64,000 nt of DNA from Lachnospiraceae bacterium (GTDB taxonomy: Bacteria; Bacillota; Clostridia; Lachnospirales; Lachnospiraceae), in NCBI GenBank assembly GCA_022845955.1, contig AP025576.1, positions 4,836,001 through 4,900,000 on the forward strand. Direction: 5' to 3'. A program made the translations under genes and the position numbers. Below the pieces are notes generated by a model, which was not told the origin of the DNA, ran no database searches, and saw nothing but the letters and a program-made list of their open reading frames with translations. Shown piece by piece: positions 24,741-33,878 of the stretch (within the stretch, counting starts at the first letter, position 1; every line of letters begins with the position of its first letter).

Positions 24741-27700
24741 TTATTCCTCTTCTTTTTTACGTCTTTTGGCAGTAACTCCCAATGTCAGGATTGCTCCCAT
24801 TATCAGGAATGACCATCCGGCTATCGGTGCGGTATCTCCTGTTCCAGGGCCTTTGGCTTCGCCCAGGACGCCTACTTCAGGTGCCAGTGCTTCACCAAGG
24901 ACGCCTACCTCGGGCTGTACGGGTGCAAAGGCTTCACCAAGTACGGCGGTTGTTGCAGTAGGAGTTGTCGTCGTCGGAGTTCCGGGGGTCGGGTCGGGAG
25001 TCGGATCGGTAGGGGGTGGGGTATTAGCGGCAAAGTGTGCGGTGTAAGTGGCTGCCACATGCAAACCATTTACTTTGACAGGCACATATGCTGCATCCGT
25101 GCTCACTACTTCACCAGCTTCATTTGTCCAGTTAACGAAATGATAGCCATCCGCTGCTGCTGCTGTAGAACCCTGTGCATCTCCATTTACTGCAAATAAT
25201 GTTTCGTTTTCTCTGCTGACGCTTCCGTTTGCATCGGCCTGGTAATTAATTGTAATTTGATCTTCGGTATAAATCACCCTAAGTACATCACCGTTCCCTA
25301 CGGTATTAGGAACGTCTGCGGAAGGCACCAGAGACATTAACATATTCAATATCCCCTGATTTGCTTTTTTGTGTTCTACTCTGTTATAGCTGTATCCGGG
25401 ATATTCTTTTTGCTCAATGTCTTCAACATCCAAGGTATCCGGATCATTTACCCATACCTCTTTGGTTACCTCATAAGCATCTCTTGCATCCGTTTCTCCA
25501 TCTATCCAGTATTCCACTCTGTAAGAAAGTGTTTTTTCTATAGTTCTGTCTTCTTCAAAATGTGCTGTATAGGTATCTGCTACGTTAAGGCCACCTACCT
25601 TTTCAGGTATGAAATGAAGCTCTTCACTTACTATATCGCTCTTACTGTTGGTCCAGTTTTTAAGCTTATAACCATAGTCAGGTGCTGCAGTAGAACCTTC
25701 TGCTTTACCGGTTGCAGGAGCCAAACTTTCTTTTCCAAGACTCACCTTACCGTTTGCTTCCGCAAGATAGGTGATCAAAATCTCTTCATCCTCTTTGAAG
25801 TTTGCAAAGTAAGTTGCTGCTACATTCAGACCATTTACTTTGGCAGGTACAAATGACGCTTCCGTACTGATTATATTTCCCTTTGTATCTGTCCAGCTTT
25901 CAAAGGTATAGCCGGCAGCGGCTGTTGCCACGGAGCCTTTTGCAGTTCCTGTAGCAGGTGCAAGTGTTTCCCTTTCCTCGCTTACACTTCCTCCGGTATT
26001 CGCCACATAGTTGATTGTTACATCGGCATTCTCTTTAAAGTTTGCATAATAGGTTGCTGCCACATTGAGTCCATCTACCTTGGCTGGTATAAACAATACA
26101 TCTGTGCTGACTACATTTTTGTCCTTATCTGTCCAGTTTTCGAAGGTATAGCCAGGGGCGGCTGTCGCCGCGGAGCCTTTTGCGGTTCCTGTAGCAGGGG
26201 CAAGTGTTTCCCTTTTCTCGCTTACACTTCCTCCAGTATTCGCTACATAATTGATTATTACAGCAGCATTCTCTTTAAAGTTCGCATAGTAAGTTGCTGC
26301 TACATTCAGACCATTTACCTTCGCAGGTACAAATGACGCTTCCGTACTGATTATATTTCCCTTTGTATCTGTCCAGCTTTCAAAGGTATAGCCGGCGGCG
26401 GCTGTTGCCACGGAGCCTTCTGCGGTTCCTGTAGCAGGGGCAAGTGTTTCTATTTCCTCGCTTACACTTCCTCCGGTATTCGCCACATAGTTGATTGTTA
26501 CATCGGCATTCTCTTTAAAGTTTGCATAATAGGTTGCTGCCACATTGAGTCCATCTACCTTGGCTGGTATAAACAATACATCTGTGCTGACTACATTTTT
26601 GTCCTTATCTGTCCAGTTTTCGAAGGTATAGCCAGGGGCGGCTGTCGCCGCGGAGCCTTTTGCGGTTCCTGTAGCAGGGGCAAGTGTTTCCCTTTTCTCG
26701 CTTACACTTCCTCCGGTATTCGCTACATAATTGATTGTTACAGCCGCATTTTCTTTAAAGTTCGCATAGTAAGTTGCTGCTACATTCAGACCGTTTACCT
26801 TCGCAGGTACAAATGACGCTTCCGTACTGATTATATTTCCCTTTGCATCTGTCCAACTTTCAAAGGTATAGCCGGCGGCGGCTGTTGCCACGGAGCCTTC
26901 TGCGGTTCCTGTAGCAGGAGCAAGCGTTTCACTTCCTCTGCTTACACTGCCGCCAATATTGGGAATATAATTTATTTCAATTTTACCGTTTTCTTCAAAA
27001 TGGGCCGTATAGGTATCTGCCACATTTAAGCCGTTTACTTTTTGAGGTACAAATTCAGCTTCTGAACTGACTACCGTTCCTTGGCTGTTCGTCCAGTTCG
27101 CAAAATGATAACCATTCGCCGCTTCTGCTGTTGATCCTTCCGCCTCACCTTTCACAGCCTTCAGGGTTTCATTTTCACGGGTAACGCTTCCGTTTGCTTC
27201 AGCCGCATAATTAATGGTAACAACATTTTCTGTGTAAATCACCTTCAGTAAATCGCCGTTTTCAACCGTCTTCGGAAGATCCTCTGAGGGTATCAGGGAC
27301 AGTAACCATGTAAGGATACCTTTGCCGGCTTTCTCATGATCCACCCTGTTATAGCTGTATCCGGGATATTCTTTCTTTTCTATGTCTTCTACATCCAGAG
27401 TATCCGGATCATTTACCCATACTTTTTTCGTTACATCATAAGAATCTCTTGCGGCGCTTTCTCCCTCAAGCCAATATTCTACCGTGTAGGAGATCTCTTT
27501 ACCTAAAGAAGTATCTTTTTCAAAATGAGCGGTATAAGTTTCTGCAACATTCAGTCCATTTACTTTCTCCGGTATAAAATGAAGCGCATCACTTACAATA
27601 GTACCTTCACTGTCGGTCCAGTTCGTAAGCTTATAGCCATAATCAGGTGTGGCTGTGGATCCTTCCGCAACTCCGGTAGCAGGAGCAAGACTTTCCTCTT

Positions 27701-30700
27701 TGGGAGTAACCTTACCATTACCTTCAGCTACATAATTTATGGTGATCTTTTGTTTTTCTTTAAAGACAGCATAATAAGTTGCTTCTACGTTAACACCGTT
27801 AACTTTTTCAGGGACAAATGTAAAAGCAGTTCCTACAATATCACCTTTCTCATTTACCCATTTGTCGAACTCATAACCTGCCGCAGGTATTGCCCTGGAA
27901 CCAGCAGCTTCTTCCGTTACAGGTGCTAAAGTCTCACTCGCAGGTTCTACTTTTCCTCCGACACGCGCAACATAATTAATTGTTACCTTCTCATTTTCTG
28001 CGAAATGCGCCGTGTAGGTTGCCGCCACATTTACACCATTCACCTTTTGAGGGATAAATTTCAGTTCCGTTCCTACTGTATTTCCCTGTTCATCCGTCCA
28101 TTTTTCAAAATGATATCCGGTATTCGCGGTTGCTATAGAACCGGCAGCATTCTGTGAAACAGGTGCTAATGTTTCAGAACCAGGAGTTACACTTCCTCCT
28201 GTCGTTGCATTGTAATGGATGGTAATGGCAGCATTTTCTTCAAATACCGCATAATAGGTTGCTGCAGCATTAACACCATTCACCTTTTCAGGGACAAACT
28301 TCGGATTCGTTCCGACTTCATTTCCTTTTGCGTCTGTCCATCTTACAAAATGATATCCTGCGTCTGGTGTTGCAACAGAACCAACTGCCGTATCTTTAAC
28401 AGGCGCTAATGTTTCATGATCAGGGGTTACACTTCCTCCTGTTTTTGCTTTATATTCGATAGTTACATCATCATTTTCCACATAATAAACTTCTATTAAC
28501 TTATTATTAGAGGTTATTGTGGTAGGAAGAGCCGGTACTATTTTTTCTTCGTGATATCCATTCGGGCATTTATTTATCACCGAACTGATTTCTGTTCCGA
28601 CAGTAACCCCGGAACTCTCGTTCCATTCCGGCTGGTGTACACCATCTACATAATAGTAAATCTGATAGGTTACTTTCTGCTGCTGATACTCAAAAACAAT
28701 TTCATTTTTACTGGAGTCAAGATATATTTCCCTGTAAATACTGGGATTCTGACCTTCTGCCAACAAATACCCACCTATTTCAGGAGCGGAAACCCAAACA
28801 GCCGCTTTTTGAGTGGTGTATTCAGCAGGCCCGTAAATAACCTCCTTTGTATCCTTGTCGATACCGGTAACCGTATATTTACGTTCAACTGCATTTGTAT
28901 AATAGAAAGTTATTTCATTTCCGCTTTGTGCAAGAACTAATGACTGACTTGCTTCTACCGGAACATATCCTTTCTCCTCCAAATCAACGGCCCATTCCGT
29001 TACCGTCTTACCGATTCTTAGATTCGATACTGTTTTAGATTCATACAGTTCCTTTTCAGTACCCTGTTCTAAATATTTTACGGTATAGGAAGTATAGTTT
29101 TTAGGGGACCAGTGCGCATACAATGTAAAACCATTTTTTACCGGCGTGCCGAAATCGTATTTTGTGCCGCTTTCAGCCTGCGTATACCATCCAAGGAAAT
29201 TATACCCTTCTCTTACCGGCAGTTCAGGTTCTCCTACTGTATTTTTATACCCAACATTTACAGTAGTCTTATTTCCGCCTTCATAATTCTCATCGAAGAT
29301 AACGGGATATGTTTTTATCTTCCACCCTGCATACACTGTCATATTGTTTGCAGGCATGGTATCACTTCCCCATTGTACGCTGCTCTTCGCACCCGGATCA
29401 TAATACCATCCGGTAAATTCATAACCTTCCCGGGCAGGAGAACCTTTAGGTGCTGTAATCGTGGCTTCGTATTTGTAAGTACTGGAACCGGGAGCGTTGC
29501 TTCCCCCGTTTGCAGAAAACTCTATCGTATAGGAGTTCCTTGTATAATATAAATAATTATTTGTTTTAAGGCTTCCTCCTATATTGCGGGGAACATTTCT
29601 ATTATCATTTTCATTAAAAGTAAATCCGGTAATCGGATATCTGTCGCCTTTCGTCAACTCCCAACTGTTGGTATTAGACGTAAAGGAATCCAAATGATGC
29701 TCTATATAAGTGTTCCCTGAAACCGGCTCAACCATATAGTACATATTATATTTATATCTTCCTGTAGAGCTTTTTTCAAAGCTCATATTACTTGCCGGCA
29801 TTACCTGCATACCTGCATAAGATTTCCCGTCTCCGCCGGAGAAATTTTCCCAGATACATTCACGGGGCCACTTATCATTAATCCAGGCGCCGTAGCGATC
29901 GGTAATCGTATGGATCGGATTACGATCTCTTTTATTTTCAAAAAATTTCAAGGTAAATGATTTTCTATTATAATATACATTAACAATAGCAGAACCATCT
30001 ACATCAATCGTAATTCCCGTGTCCATCCTGGAATAAGTAAATCCAGCTTTTTCCAGATTAATTTTAGATAATTCAGCCGAACTGATATCCGGAATATCCG
30101 ATGATTTTATTTCCGTCCCAACTTTTCCATTCTTGGACTGGCTGTATAGGAAATCATAATCATTTCCTTCGGCTTTCTGGATCCAGTACATAATCTTATA
30201 ATTGGCTGTAGCGTTTTTATCTACACTCCAGGAAGCTGTAAGAAGCATATTATCTGTTAAGGAAATGCTTGTTACCTTATTTCCGGAATTATTCAGCCAT
30301 CCTTCAAAGATATATCCATCTCTCGCAGGTGTTTGATCTTTTCCCAATGTAACCTGTGATTCAAAAGGAGCTTCTATTGCGGTTACATAACTACCACCTG
30401 CGGAATCGAAACGAATCGTATAATTTAACCGGGTGTACTCAATTACTATAACGGTATTTCTGCCGATTGTTGTATTATCAACAACACCCGCTTCGAATCC
30501 TTTAACTGTTCTCGCCTGCGCTTCGGTTTCTGAACCATACATTCCCTGTTTTGTTTCATTCTCAGTTACATAGCTGCCATCCAGCTGCTGAAACTTATGT
30601 TGTACAGTATAGGATGTTTCCGTAGGATTATACTCTACGGTTATAGTCAGATCCTTATTAGGCATTGTACCCTGTACGATTTCCTGATTTGCCTGAAAGC

Positions 30701-32375
30701 CGCTTATTACCGGGGAGGTTCTCTTGTATACGCTGCCTTCCCTTACATCCACAGAATAAGAATCGGCTGCTGTACGTCCGGCCATAGCCCCTGCATTTTC
30801 ACTATATACATAATTTATCGTAAGTGTATGTATTGGTTTAACAGAGGAAGGATCCAAAACTACTATCTCCTTATGCGCCTGAATCCCATCTATCGTCACT
30901 GTTATATCAACTATACCCTCCGACACACCGGTCACAATACCGTTATCATCTATTGTAGCTACACTTTCATCTCCGCTGTGCCAGGTAATTTCTTTTACTT
31001 CAGCATTTTCCGGCTCATACACTGCATTTAAAGTGATTTGTTTCCCAATATTAACAGTATTTGTACCTTCTATCTTTACTGTTTCAACCGCAACAGGTGC
31101 ATTCTCTACTGTTAAATCTACGAAATCTGTAAATCCGCCTTCCAATGTTGTTACAGTGATTGTTGTATTGCCTGCTGATAACGCAGTTACTTTACCATCG
31201 TTATTAACCGTTGCTACAGATTCATTAGAAGAACTCCATGTAACCGATTTATCCACTGCATCAGACGGCACTACTTCCCATGCATAATTGAGAGTTTTAC
31301 CTACAATAAGCTTACTATCCTTATTAGTGATGGTAACACCAGTAACCGACACAGGAGGTTCCACTATTTGGATATTCATGGTACTCTCTGCCTCGCTTGT
31401 ATTTTCCCACCACATTACCGAATATTTATAATTAACAGTCAGATGTACTTTAACACTCCCAGCTTTCATAGCCTTGAATTTCCCATTCTGGCTGTCTATG
31501 GAAGCGAACTCACTTCCGCTGGTGATTTCCCATGAAACAGACGTTATATCTTCCTCATCAATACCTGTTTTACTGAATGAAAGTGTAATATCCATACCAG
31601 GATACACATCCCCATCAACAGAATTAATTGACACCGTTCCATTTTTCTGAGACGCATATAATGCCGTATTGCCGGCTGCCGTCTCTGTAGATACATCTAC
31701 AGTTACATCGCCGTCTATTTCGCTTACTGTGTATACACCATCTGTTTCCGCGAGGACATTATCCCCCACTTTCACTTCTTTAACGCGATATCCTTTTGTT
31801 CCATCCGCTTCTACAGAAAACTGTAAGTCGTTTCCTTCTTCCACTTCCGTACTGGAAACAGTTTCACCATTTACCTTTACAACAGCTTCTCCTGAAATAT
31901 TGAAATTGACTTTATAAGTCACTTTTTCATTTTCTGTATCTTCGACAGCAGCCGTTTCAACGTCTGTGGTCTCCGCTTCATCCTCTGTGGTATCAGCAGA
32001 CGAATCTATCGCAGATTCCAAGGAAGCGTTTGTACTATCCGTTTCGGCTTCCGAATTATCTGTAGTTGCAAGCGTTGTTTCATCTCCACCTTCGGAAGGT
32101 ACTTCTGCGGGATCCGTCACTGCAGGTGTTTGGGCTCCCTCCTCTACCTCCGCCTTTTCCTCACTTTTTGAAGAATCAGTTGAAGGGGCGGGCGCATCTT
32201 CCTCCACATTCTCCTTATTGGCTTCCGATGCGGATTCCGATTCGCTTTCCTGCTCCGCTACCGTATTCGTTTCCGCCGCTGTTACAGTCATACTGTCATG
32301 CCCCACCGTTGTGGCAACCAGAACGAAAACTAACAGGAACGCCCAAAATCTTTGTAATGATTTTGCTTTTTTCAT
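24741..32375 (-). CDS. Giant cell-wall-anchored multidomain repeat protein 2
   Basis: About 2544 residues. A signal peptide (FWAFLLVFVLVATTV) is followed by an acidic low-complexity region (40-200) and two Ig-like group 2 domains (about 335-505; KSVTWSSSNESVATV and EITWHSGDESVATI). Several Listeria-Bacteroides/InlB-type repeats follow (FEGWLNN, FTGWYYD, FLGWYTQ; about 510-1030), then MucBP-like segments. About 12 units of roughly 80 residues come next (INYVANTGGSVS through NVAATYYANF). The tail, about 100 residues, is nearly identical to that of surface protein 1, with GPGTGD, a hydrophobic helix and KRRKKEEE. The start at 32375 (MKKAKSLQRF) matches that of the sister gene and has GGAG upstream. 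It is probably a wall-linked adhesin. A 156-residue gene precedes it. Confidence 0.85.
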   Translation of the reverse strand: MKKAKSLQRFWAFLLVFVLVATTVGHDSMTVTAAETNTVAEQESESESASEANKENVEEDAPAPSTDSSKSEEKAEVEEGAQTPAVTDPAEVPSEGGDETTLATTDNSEAETDSTNASLESAIDSSADTTEDEAETTDVETAAVEDTENEKVTYKVNFNISGEAVVKVNGETVSSTEVEEGNDLQFSVEADGTKGYRVKEVKVGDNVLAETDGVYTVSEIDGDVTVDVSTETAAGNTALYASQKNGTVSINSVDGDVYPGMDITLSFSKTGIDEEDITSVSWEITSGSEFASIDSQNGKFKAMKAGSVKVHLTVNYKYSVMWWENTSEAESTMNIQIVEPPVSVTGVTITNKDSKLIVGKTLNYAWEVVPSDAVDKSVTWSSSNESVATVNNDGKVTALSAGNTTITVTTLEGGFTDFVDLTVENAPVAVETVKIEGTNTVNIGKQITLNAVYEPENAEVKEITWHSGDESVATIDDNGIVTGVSEGIVDITVTIDGIQAHKEIVVLDPSSVKPIHTLTINYVYSENAGAMAGRTAADSYSVDVREGSVYKRTSPVISGFQANQEIVQGTMPNKDLTITVEYNPTETSYTVQHKFQQLDGSYVTENETKQGMYGSETEAQARTVKGFEAGVVDNTTIGRNTVIVIEYTRLNYTIRFDSAGGSYVTAIEAPFESQVTLGKDQTPARDGYIFEGWLNNSGNKVTSISLTDNMLLTASWSVDKNATANYKIMYWIQKAEGNDYDFLYSQSKNGKVGTEIKSSDIPDISSAELSKINLEKAGFTYSRMDTGITIDVDGSAIVNVYYNRKSFTLKFFENKRDRNPIHTITDRYGAWINDKWPRECIWENFSGGDGKSYAGMQVMPASNMSFEKSSTGRYKYNMYYMVEPVSGNTYIEHHLDSFTSNTNSWELTKGDRYPITGFTFNENDNRNVPRNIGGSLKTNNYLYYTRNSYTIEFSANGGSNAPGSSTYKYEATITAPKGSPAREGYEFTGWYYDPGAKSSVQWGSDTMPANNMTVYAGWKIKTYPVIFDENYEGGNKTTVNVGYKNTVGEPELPVREGYNFLGWYTQAESGTKYDFGTPVKNGFTLYAHWSPKNYTSYTVKYLEQGTEKELYESKTVSNLRIGKTVTEWAVDLEEKGYVPVEASQSLVLAQSGNEITFYYTNAVERKYTVTGIDKDTKEVIYGPAEYTTQKAAVWVSAPEIGGYLLAEGQNPSIYREIYLDSSKNEIVFEYQQQKVTYQIYYYVDGVHQPEWNESSGVTVGTEISSVINKCPNGYHEEKIVPALPTTITSNNKLIEVYYVENDDVTIEYKAKTGGSVTPDHETLAPVKDTAVGSVATPDAGYHFVRWTDAKGNEVGTNPKFVPEKVNGVNAAATYYAVFEENAAITIHYNATTGGSVTPGSETLAPVSQNAAGSIATANTGYHFEKWTDEQGNTVGTELKFIPQKVNGVNVAATYTAHFAENEKVTINYVARVGGKVEPASETLAPVTEEAAGSRAIPAAGYEFDKWVNEKGDIVGTAFTFVPEKVNGVNVEATYYAVFKEKQKITINYVAEGNGKVTPKEESLAPATGVAEGSTATPDYGYKLTNWTDSEGTIVSDALHFIPEKVNGLNVAETYTAHFEKDTSLGKEISYTVEYWLEGESAARDSYDVTKKVWVNDPDTLDVEDIEKKEYPGYSYNRVDHEKAGKGILTWLLSLIPSEDLPKTVENGDLLKVIYTENVVTINYAAEANGSVTRENETLKAVKGEAEGSTAEAANGYHFANWTNSQGTVVSSEAEFVPQKVNGLNVADTYTAHFEENGKIEINYIPNIGGSVSRGSETLAPATGTAEGSVATAAAGYTFESWTDAKGNIISTEASFVPAKVNGLNVAATYYANFKENAAVTINYVANTGGSVSEKRETLAPATGTAKGSAATAAPGYTFENWTDKDKNVVSTDVLFIPAKVDGLNVAATYYANFKENADVTINYVANTGGSVSEEIETLAPATGTAEGSVATAAAGYTFESWTDTKGNIISTEASFVPAKVNGLNVAATYYANFKENAAVIINYVANTGGSVSEKRETLAPATGTAKGSAATAAPGYTFENWTDKDKNVVSTDVLFIPAKVDGLNVAATYYANFKENADVTINYVANTGGSVSEERETLAPATGTAKGSVATAAAGYTFESWTDTKGNIISTEASFVPAKVNGLNVAATYFANFKEDEEILITYLAEANGKVSLGKESLAPATGKAEGSTAAPDYGYKLKNWTNSKSDIVSEELHFIPEKVGGLNVADTYTAHFEEDRTIEKTLSYRVEYWIDGETDARDAYEVTKEVWVNDPDTLDVEDIEQKEYPGYSYNRVEHKKANQGILNMLMSLVPSADVPNTVGNGDVLRVIYTEDQITINYQADANGSVSRENETLFAVNGDAQGSTAAAADGYHFVNWTNEAGEVVSTDAAYVPVKVNGLHVAATYTAHFAANTPPPTDPTPDPTPGTPTTTTPTATTAVLGEAFAPVQPEVGVLGEALAPEVGVLGEAKGPGTGDTAPIAGWSFLIMGAILTLGVTAKRRKKEEE
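25801..26760 (-). repeat. Duplicated 480-bp block inside surface protein 2
   Basis: Bases 25801-26280 and 26281-26760 each encode two 80-residue InlB-like units and are almost identical at DNA level. The period of 480 bp, not 240, shows that the last expansion copied a pair of units. Confidence 0.8.
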
Positions 32376-32418
32376 TCCTCTTTCTCCTCTCTTTTTAAAC
32401 AACTCTTATCTAAAACCC

Positions 32419-32889
32419 CTAATTTTCCGTATCGTCTTTCCGTTCTTCATCTCCCAGCGCACTGTCGATAAGCTTTAACAGCTCCAGAGCACTTCGGAAA
32501 TGTTTTGTGACTCCCTTCTCCGTCCAGGATATGGAGCCTTGCCATGTGGCATTCTGTCTGCTGTTTACCCGGACAATAAAGGAAGCTTTGCGTCCAACCT
32601 GATTTTTTATATCTTGTTCTTCCCGCACTGCTTCTGCCTCCTTGTCAGTTCCTGTCTGTGTTTTCTTTGGTTTCAGCGTTCTGTCCCGGGTTGATGCCTG
32701 AGGAAAGTTGAGCCTATCATAAAGCATTTCCATTTCAGTCAGCAGATAAAGCTGGTTGCTGAATGTTACAGGCGCCTCAGAATAGCAATGATACATCCGT
32801 CCTTCTATCAGCTCTTCTTTTATCTCGTCTACGCAGACGCATATGACATTTTTTGGCGTTGGTCCTGCCCTTAATGATGTCTGCTGCAT
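32419..32889 (-). CDS. Uncharacterised 156-residue protein, copy 2
   Basis: Near-identical paralogue of the gene at 23822-24292; I count changes at only three positions (T/M, G/D and N/D). It also lies just upstream (43 bp) of a giant surface-protein gene. The strong conservation of the small protein, while the large partners differ in domain content, suggests recent duplication or selection on the small protein. A GGGAGG site lies six bases before the ATG. Function unknown; the features are described under copy 1. Confidence 0.75.
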   Translation of the reverse strand: MQQTSLRAGPTPKNVICVCVDEIKEELIEGRMYHCYSEAPVTFSNQLYLLTEMEMLYDRLNFPQASTRDRTLKPKKTQTGTDKEAEAVREEQDIKNQVGRKASFIVRVNSRQNATWQGSISWTEKGVTKHFRSALELLKLIDSALGDEERKDDTEN

Positions 32890-32939
32890 AAAGCACCTCC
32901 CTCTTACTATTACTTTTACTTTGAGTATAAAGAACAGGG

Positions 32940-32958
32940 TGTAACATCAAGCGTTACA
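32940..32958 (-). promoter_or_regulatory. Operator-like dyad upstream of the 156-residue gene, copy 2
   Basis: TGTAAC, seven bases, GTTACA, identical arms to copy 1 with one spacer change. A GTTAC half-site follows at about 32972. TATACT lies downstream as the candidate -10. Confidence 0.55.
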
Positions 32959-33012
32959 TTTTTTGAATTAATGTTACTTTTTTAAAATTATATTGGAAAA
33001 GGCCATTATAAA

Positions 33013-33038
33013 AAACGTCCGGATCGTCCCGAACGTTT
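33013..33038. terminator. Hairpin upstream of the divergent methyltransferase
   Basis: AAACGTCCGG pairs imperfectly with CCCGAACGTTT. It resembles the terminator at 33823-33853, but here it lies between divergent genes, downstream of neither. It may be a relic of a former gene end. Confidence 0.45.
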
Positions 33039-33151
33039 ATCATTGCAAATCCGGCTATTATTTATTACTTTTCAGAAAATGAATGCGGCACTTCTTTTTT
33101 ATGCTGCCGCCTGCTATAATCAAATTAATCTGAACAAAAAGGAGCGATAAA

Positions 33152-33817
33152 ATGAATCTATACAATGTGGTTTCCAAAGCATATGATTTATTGGAGATTA
33201 TATTTTTCTCTGAAAAGGGCAAAAATCCTGTAAATGTCATTCTGGAGATGGTTCCGGACAGAAAAATCCGAGTTTTAGATATGTGCTGCGGAACATTATC
33301 GAATACTATTACTATTGCAAAAGAGAAGCCTGCTGTTAAAGTTATGGGGCTGGATTTGTCTGAACAAATGCTTCGTGTGGCAAAGAGGAAAGTAAACAGG
33401 CAGGGAATGAAGAATGTGTATCTGAAATGTGCAGATGCTGCAAAGACCGGACTGCCGGATAAGAGCTTTGATTATATTATAATCGGATTAGTTTTGCACG
33501 AAAGCTGTCCCGAATTCATAAAAGGGATAATGGCTGAATCGAAACGGCTGTTGAAAGACGAGGGAAACATAGTTATTTTGGAATGGGAGCGCCAAAAAAA
33601 GTTCTGCAAATTCATAAAGTTTGCACCCTTGTATCTGTTGGAAAGCTTACATTGCAGAACCTTTAAGAAATTTTATCTTGCGGATAAAAAAATGTATTTT
33701 GAAAATTATGGTTTTGATGTTACGCGGGAAGAGCATTGCAATTATACAATTGTCCTTAAACTGAAAAAGAGAAAAGGCCGCATCGATAACGGGAACGAAA
33801 CGTCGTCGGGCGTATGA
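33152..33817 (+). CDS. SAM-dependent class I methyltransferase, UbiE-like
   Basis: 221 residues. The SAM-binding loop is VLDMCCGTLSNT (motif I, near residue 48), followed by VMGLDLSEQML, KCADAAKTGLPDKSFDYI and ESKRLLKDEGNIVILEW, the standard order of the family. C-terminal residues 150-205 hold a hydrophobic helix that may contact a lipid or small substrate. The substrate is not evident. AAGGAG lies seven bases before the ATG; TATAAT at 33115-33120 is the likely -10, downstream of a GCGGCA/TGCCGC dyad. It lies between the surface-protein locus and the BTAD regulator. Confidence 0.82.
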   Translation: MNLYNVVSKAYDLLEIIFFSEKGKNPVNVILEMVPDRKIRVLDMCCGTLSNTITIAKEKPAVKVMGLDLSEQMLRVAKRKVNRQGMKNVYLKCADAAKTGLPDKSFDYIIIGLVLHESCPEFIKGIMAESKRLLKDEGNIVILEWERQKKFCKFIKFAPLYLLESLHCRTFKKFYLADKKMYFENYGFDVTREEHCNYTIVLKLKKRKGRIDNGNETSSGV

Positions 33818-33822
33818 AGCGT

Positions 33823-33853
33823 AAAAACGTCCGGATCACTCCGAACGTTTTTT
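33823..33853. terminator. Bidirectional terminator between convergent genes
   Basis: AAAACGTCCGGA and TCCGAACGTTTT flank a 6-base loop with T and A runs outside. It lies 6 bases after the methyltransferase stop and about 25 bases after the stop of the convergent regulator gene. Confidence 0.75.
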
Positions 33854-33878
33854 AGCCGCTTTTTTATCTGTTATATAC

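Noticed and set aside
33013-33038. Riboswitch-like hairpin upstream of the methyltransferase
   Set aside because: Only one short stem is present, and its similarity to the terminators at 24411 and 33823 explains it better.
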